Of a stretch of 46,031 bases of DNA, positions 45,061 through 46,031 are shown piece by piece. Each line of letters begins with the position of its first letter. The first letter of the stretch is position 1. This DNA comes from Saccoglossus kowalevskii (Eukaryota; Hemichordata; Enteropneusta; Harrimaniidae). The position numbers and the translations under genes were made by a program. The notes below the pieces were generated by a model. It was given only the letters and a program-made list of their open reading frames with translations, did no database searches and was not told the origin of the DNA. The stretch covers positions 1 to 46,031 of the forward strand of contig NW_003135246.1 of assembly GCF_000003605.2 (NCBI RefSeq), written 5' to 3'.

Positions 45061-46031
45061 TCTATTAGAAGCACATCTCCAATATAAGTGCATACACTGT
45101 ATTCACTCTATTAAAGCACATCTCCAATAGTAGTGCACACACTGCATTCACTCTATTAGAAGCACATTTCCAATAGAAGTGCATACACTGTATTCACTAT
45201 GAAAAGCACATCTCCAATAGAAGTGCATACACTGTATTCACTATGAAAAGCTCATCTCCAATAGTAGTGCATACACTGTATTCACTCTATTAGAAGCACA
45301 TTTCCAATAGAAGTGCATACACTGTATTCACTATGAAAAGCACATCTCCAATAGTAGTGTATACACTGTATTCACTCTATTAGAAGCACATTCCCAATAG
45401 AAGTGCATACACTGTATTCACTATGAAAAGCACATCCCCAATAGAAGTGCATACAGTGTATTCACTCTATTAGAAGCACATTTCCAATAGAAGTACCTAC
45501 ACTGTATTCACTATGAAAAGCATATTTCCAATAGAAATGCATACACTGTATTCACTCTATTAGCAGCACATCTCAAATAGAAGTGCATACACTGTATTCA
45601 CTCTATTAGCAGCACATCTCGAATAGAAGTACATACACTGTATTCACTATGAAAAGCACATCTCGAATAGAAGTACATACACTGTATTCACTATGAAAAG
45701 CACATCCCCAATAGAAGTGCATACACTGTATTCACTCTATTAGAAGTACATCCCCAATAGAAGTGCATACACTGTATTCACTTTATTAAAGCACATCTCC
45801 AATAGTAGTGCATACACTGTATTCACTCTGTTAAAGCACATCTCCAATAGTAGTGTATACACTGTATTCACTCTATTAGAAGCACATTCCCAATAGAAGT
45901 GCATACACTGTATTCACTATGAAAAGCACATCCCCAATAGAAGTACATACAGTGTATTCACTCTATTAGAAGCACATTTCCAATAGAAGTACATACACTG
46001 TATTCACTATGAAAAGCACATCTCGAATATG
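45061..46031. repeat. Family B island 11, running off the window
   Basis: Repeats island 10 at spacing about 1295, including the CTATGAAAAGC/GTGTATACAC hybrid monomer (near 45335-45370). At 45824 it continues past the point where island 10 exits, into a further B unit starting CACTCTGTTAAAGC; the CACTTTATTAAAGC monomer at about 45780 is joined directly to it. The window ends inside a CTCGAATA monomer, so the array continues. Confidence 0.88.

Larger units (their letters stand above)
1..46031. repeat. Continuous ~45-bp satellite array
   Basis: The whole window is head-to-tail copies of a monomer of 43-46 bp, about 1,000 copies, all in one orientation. Landmarks in each monomer are CACTGTATT, then a near copy CACTCTATT, then AAAGCACAT, then CTCGAATAG or a variant, then AAGTGCATA. 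Counting one common form gives 16 G+C in 45 bases. Length classes come from small fixed differences: TATTAAAGC versus TATTAAAAGC, CACTCTATT versus CACTATT or CACTATG, and CTCG versus CCC. No stretch of unrelated sequence was seen, and both ends of the window cut through the array. The family is not one I recognise: it is not 171-bp alpha satellite, no CENP-B box was seen, and there are no telomere-type hexamers. A eukaryotic heterochromatic location is inference. Confidence 0.97.

Noticed and set aside
1-46031. CRISPR array
   Set aside because: Repeats are directly adjacent with no unique spacers, there are hundreds of them, monomer variants recur in fixed order, and no cas genes are present.
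1-46031. Primate alpha satellite, or a CENP-B-box centromere
   Set aside because: The monomer is 45 bp and not 171 bp, and I found no match to the CENP-B box pattern (TTCG, A, CGGG). A centromeric role remains possible but unsupported.
1-46031. Telomeric repeats, rDNA, tRNA genes or transposon ends
   Set aside because: No TTAGGG- or TTTAGGG-type runs, no rRNA or tRNA-like sequence, and no terminal inverted repeats or target-site duplications. All sequence is accounted for by satellite monomers.
1-46031. Bacterial or plasmid iteron origin
   Set aside because: The scale (tens of kilobases), the lack of any replication gene and the nested higher-order repeats are unlike iteron origins, which have a handful of copies.
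1-46031. Wholly artificial assembly product
   Set aside because: Graded monomer divergence, exact whole-monomer length changes, recurrent inherited junctions and private variants are what real satellites show. Local errors (for example 33175-33200 or 15877-16210) still need read support.

Overview
The whole 46,031-base window is one uninterrupted tandem satellite (minisatellite) array. The monomer is about 45 bp, with real variants of 43, 44, 45 and 46 bp, giving roughly 1,000 copies. Every monomer I read runs in the same direction. I found no gene, RNA gene, transposon, CRISPR array or stretch of unique DNA, and both window ends lie inside the array, so its true length is unknown. A typical monomer contains, in order, CACTGTATT, CACTCTATTAAAGCACAT, CTCGAATAGAAGTG and CATA; it is about 64% AT. 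This kind of locus is eukaryotic (heterochromatic, centromeric, pericentromeric or subtelomeric type). I do not recognise the family and cannot name the species. A single CpG per monomer with apparent CpG decay products hints at a cytosine-methylating host such as a vertebrate or plant, which is only inference.

Two monomer families are interleaved. Family A has the blocks TATTAAAGCACAT or TATTAAAAGCACAT, often CTCGAATAGAAG or CCCAATATAAG, and alternating GTGCATACAC and GTGCACACAC. Family B alternates TATTAGAAGCACAT or TATTAGCAGCACAT monomers (46 bp) with CTATGAAAAGC monomers (44 bp). Family A makes up most of 1-30610. Family B forms islands at about 2244-3643, 4544-5345, 7790-8130, 12905-15240, 21257-22461, 30611-31548, 34651-35840, 36261-38999, 39491-41251, 43771-44642 and 45061-46031, and becomes about half of the sequence after 30.6 kb.

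Both families have a 14-monomer higher-order repeat: 628 bp in A (for example 223-850) and 631-632 bp in B (2542-3172, 13261-13892, 40074-40705). Shorter or longer forms (495, 496, 722, 811 bp) are explained exactly by loss or gain of whole monomers. Above that level, composite blocks of 0.3 to 1.9 kb recur at fixed spacings, for example 10684-12550 with 25585-27451 and 1-1392 with 24735-26126. Recurrent boundary sequences at A/B island edges show that the islands were copied as parts of larger blocks.

No genes act together here. The many 60-166 residue open frames on both strands follow from a 45-bp (15-codon) period and are not supported as genes. The interest of the window is the layered repeat architecture and its record of unequal exchange, short slippage deletions and homogenisation.
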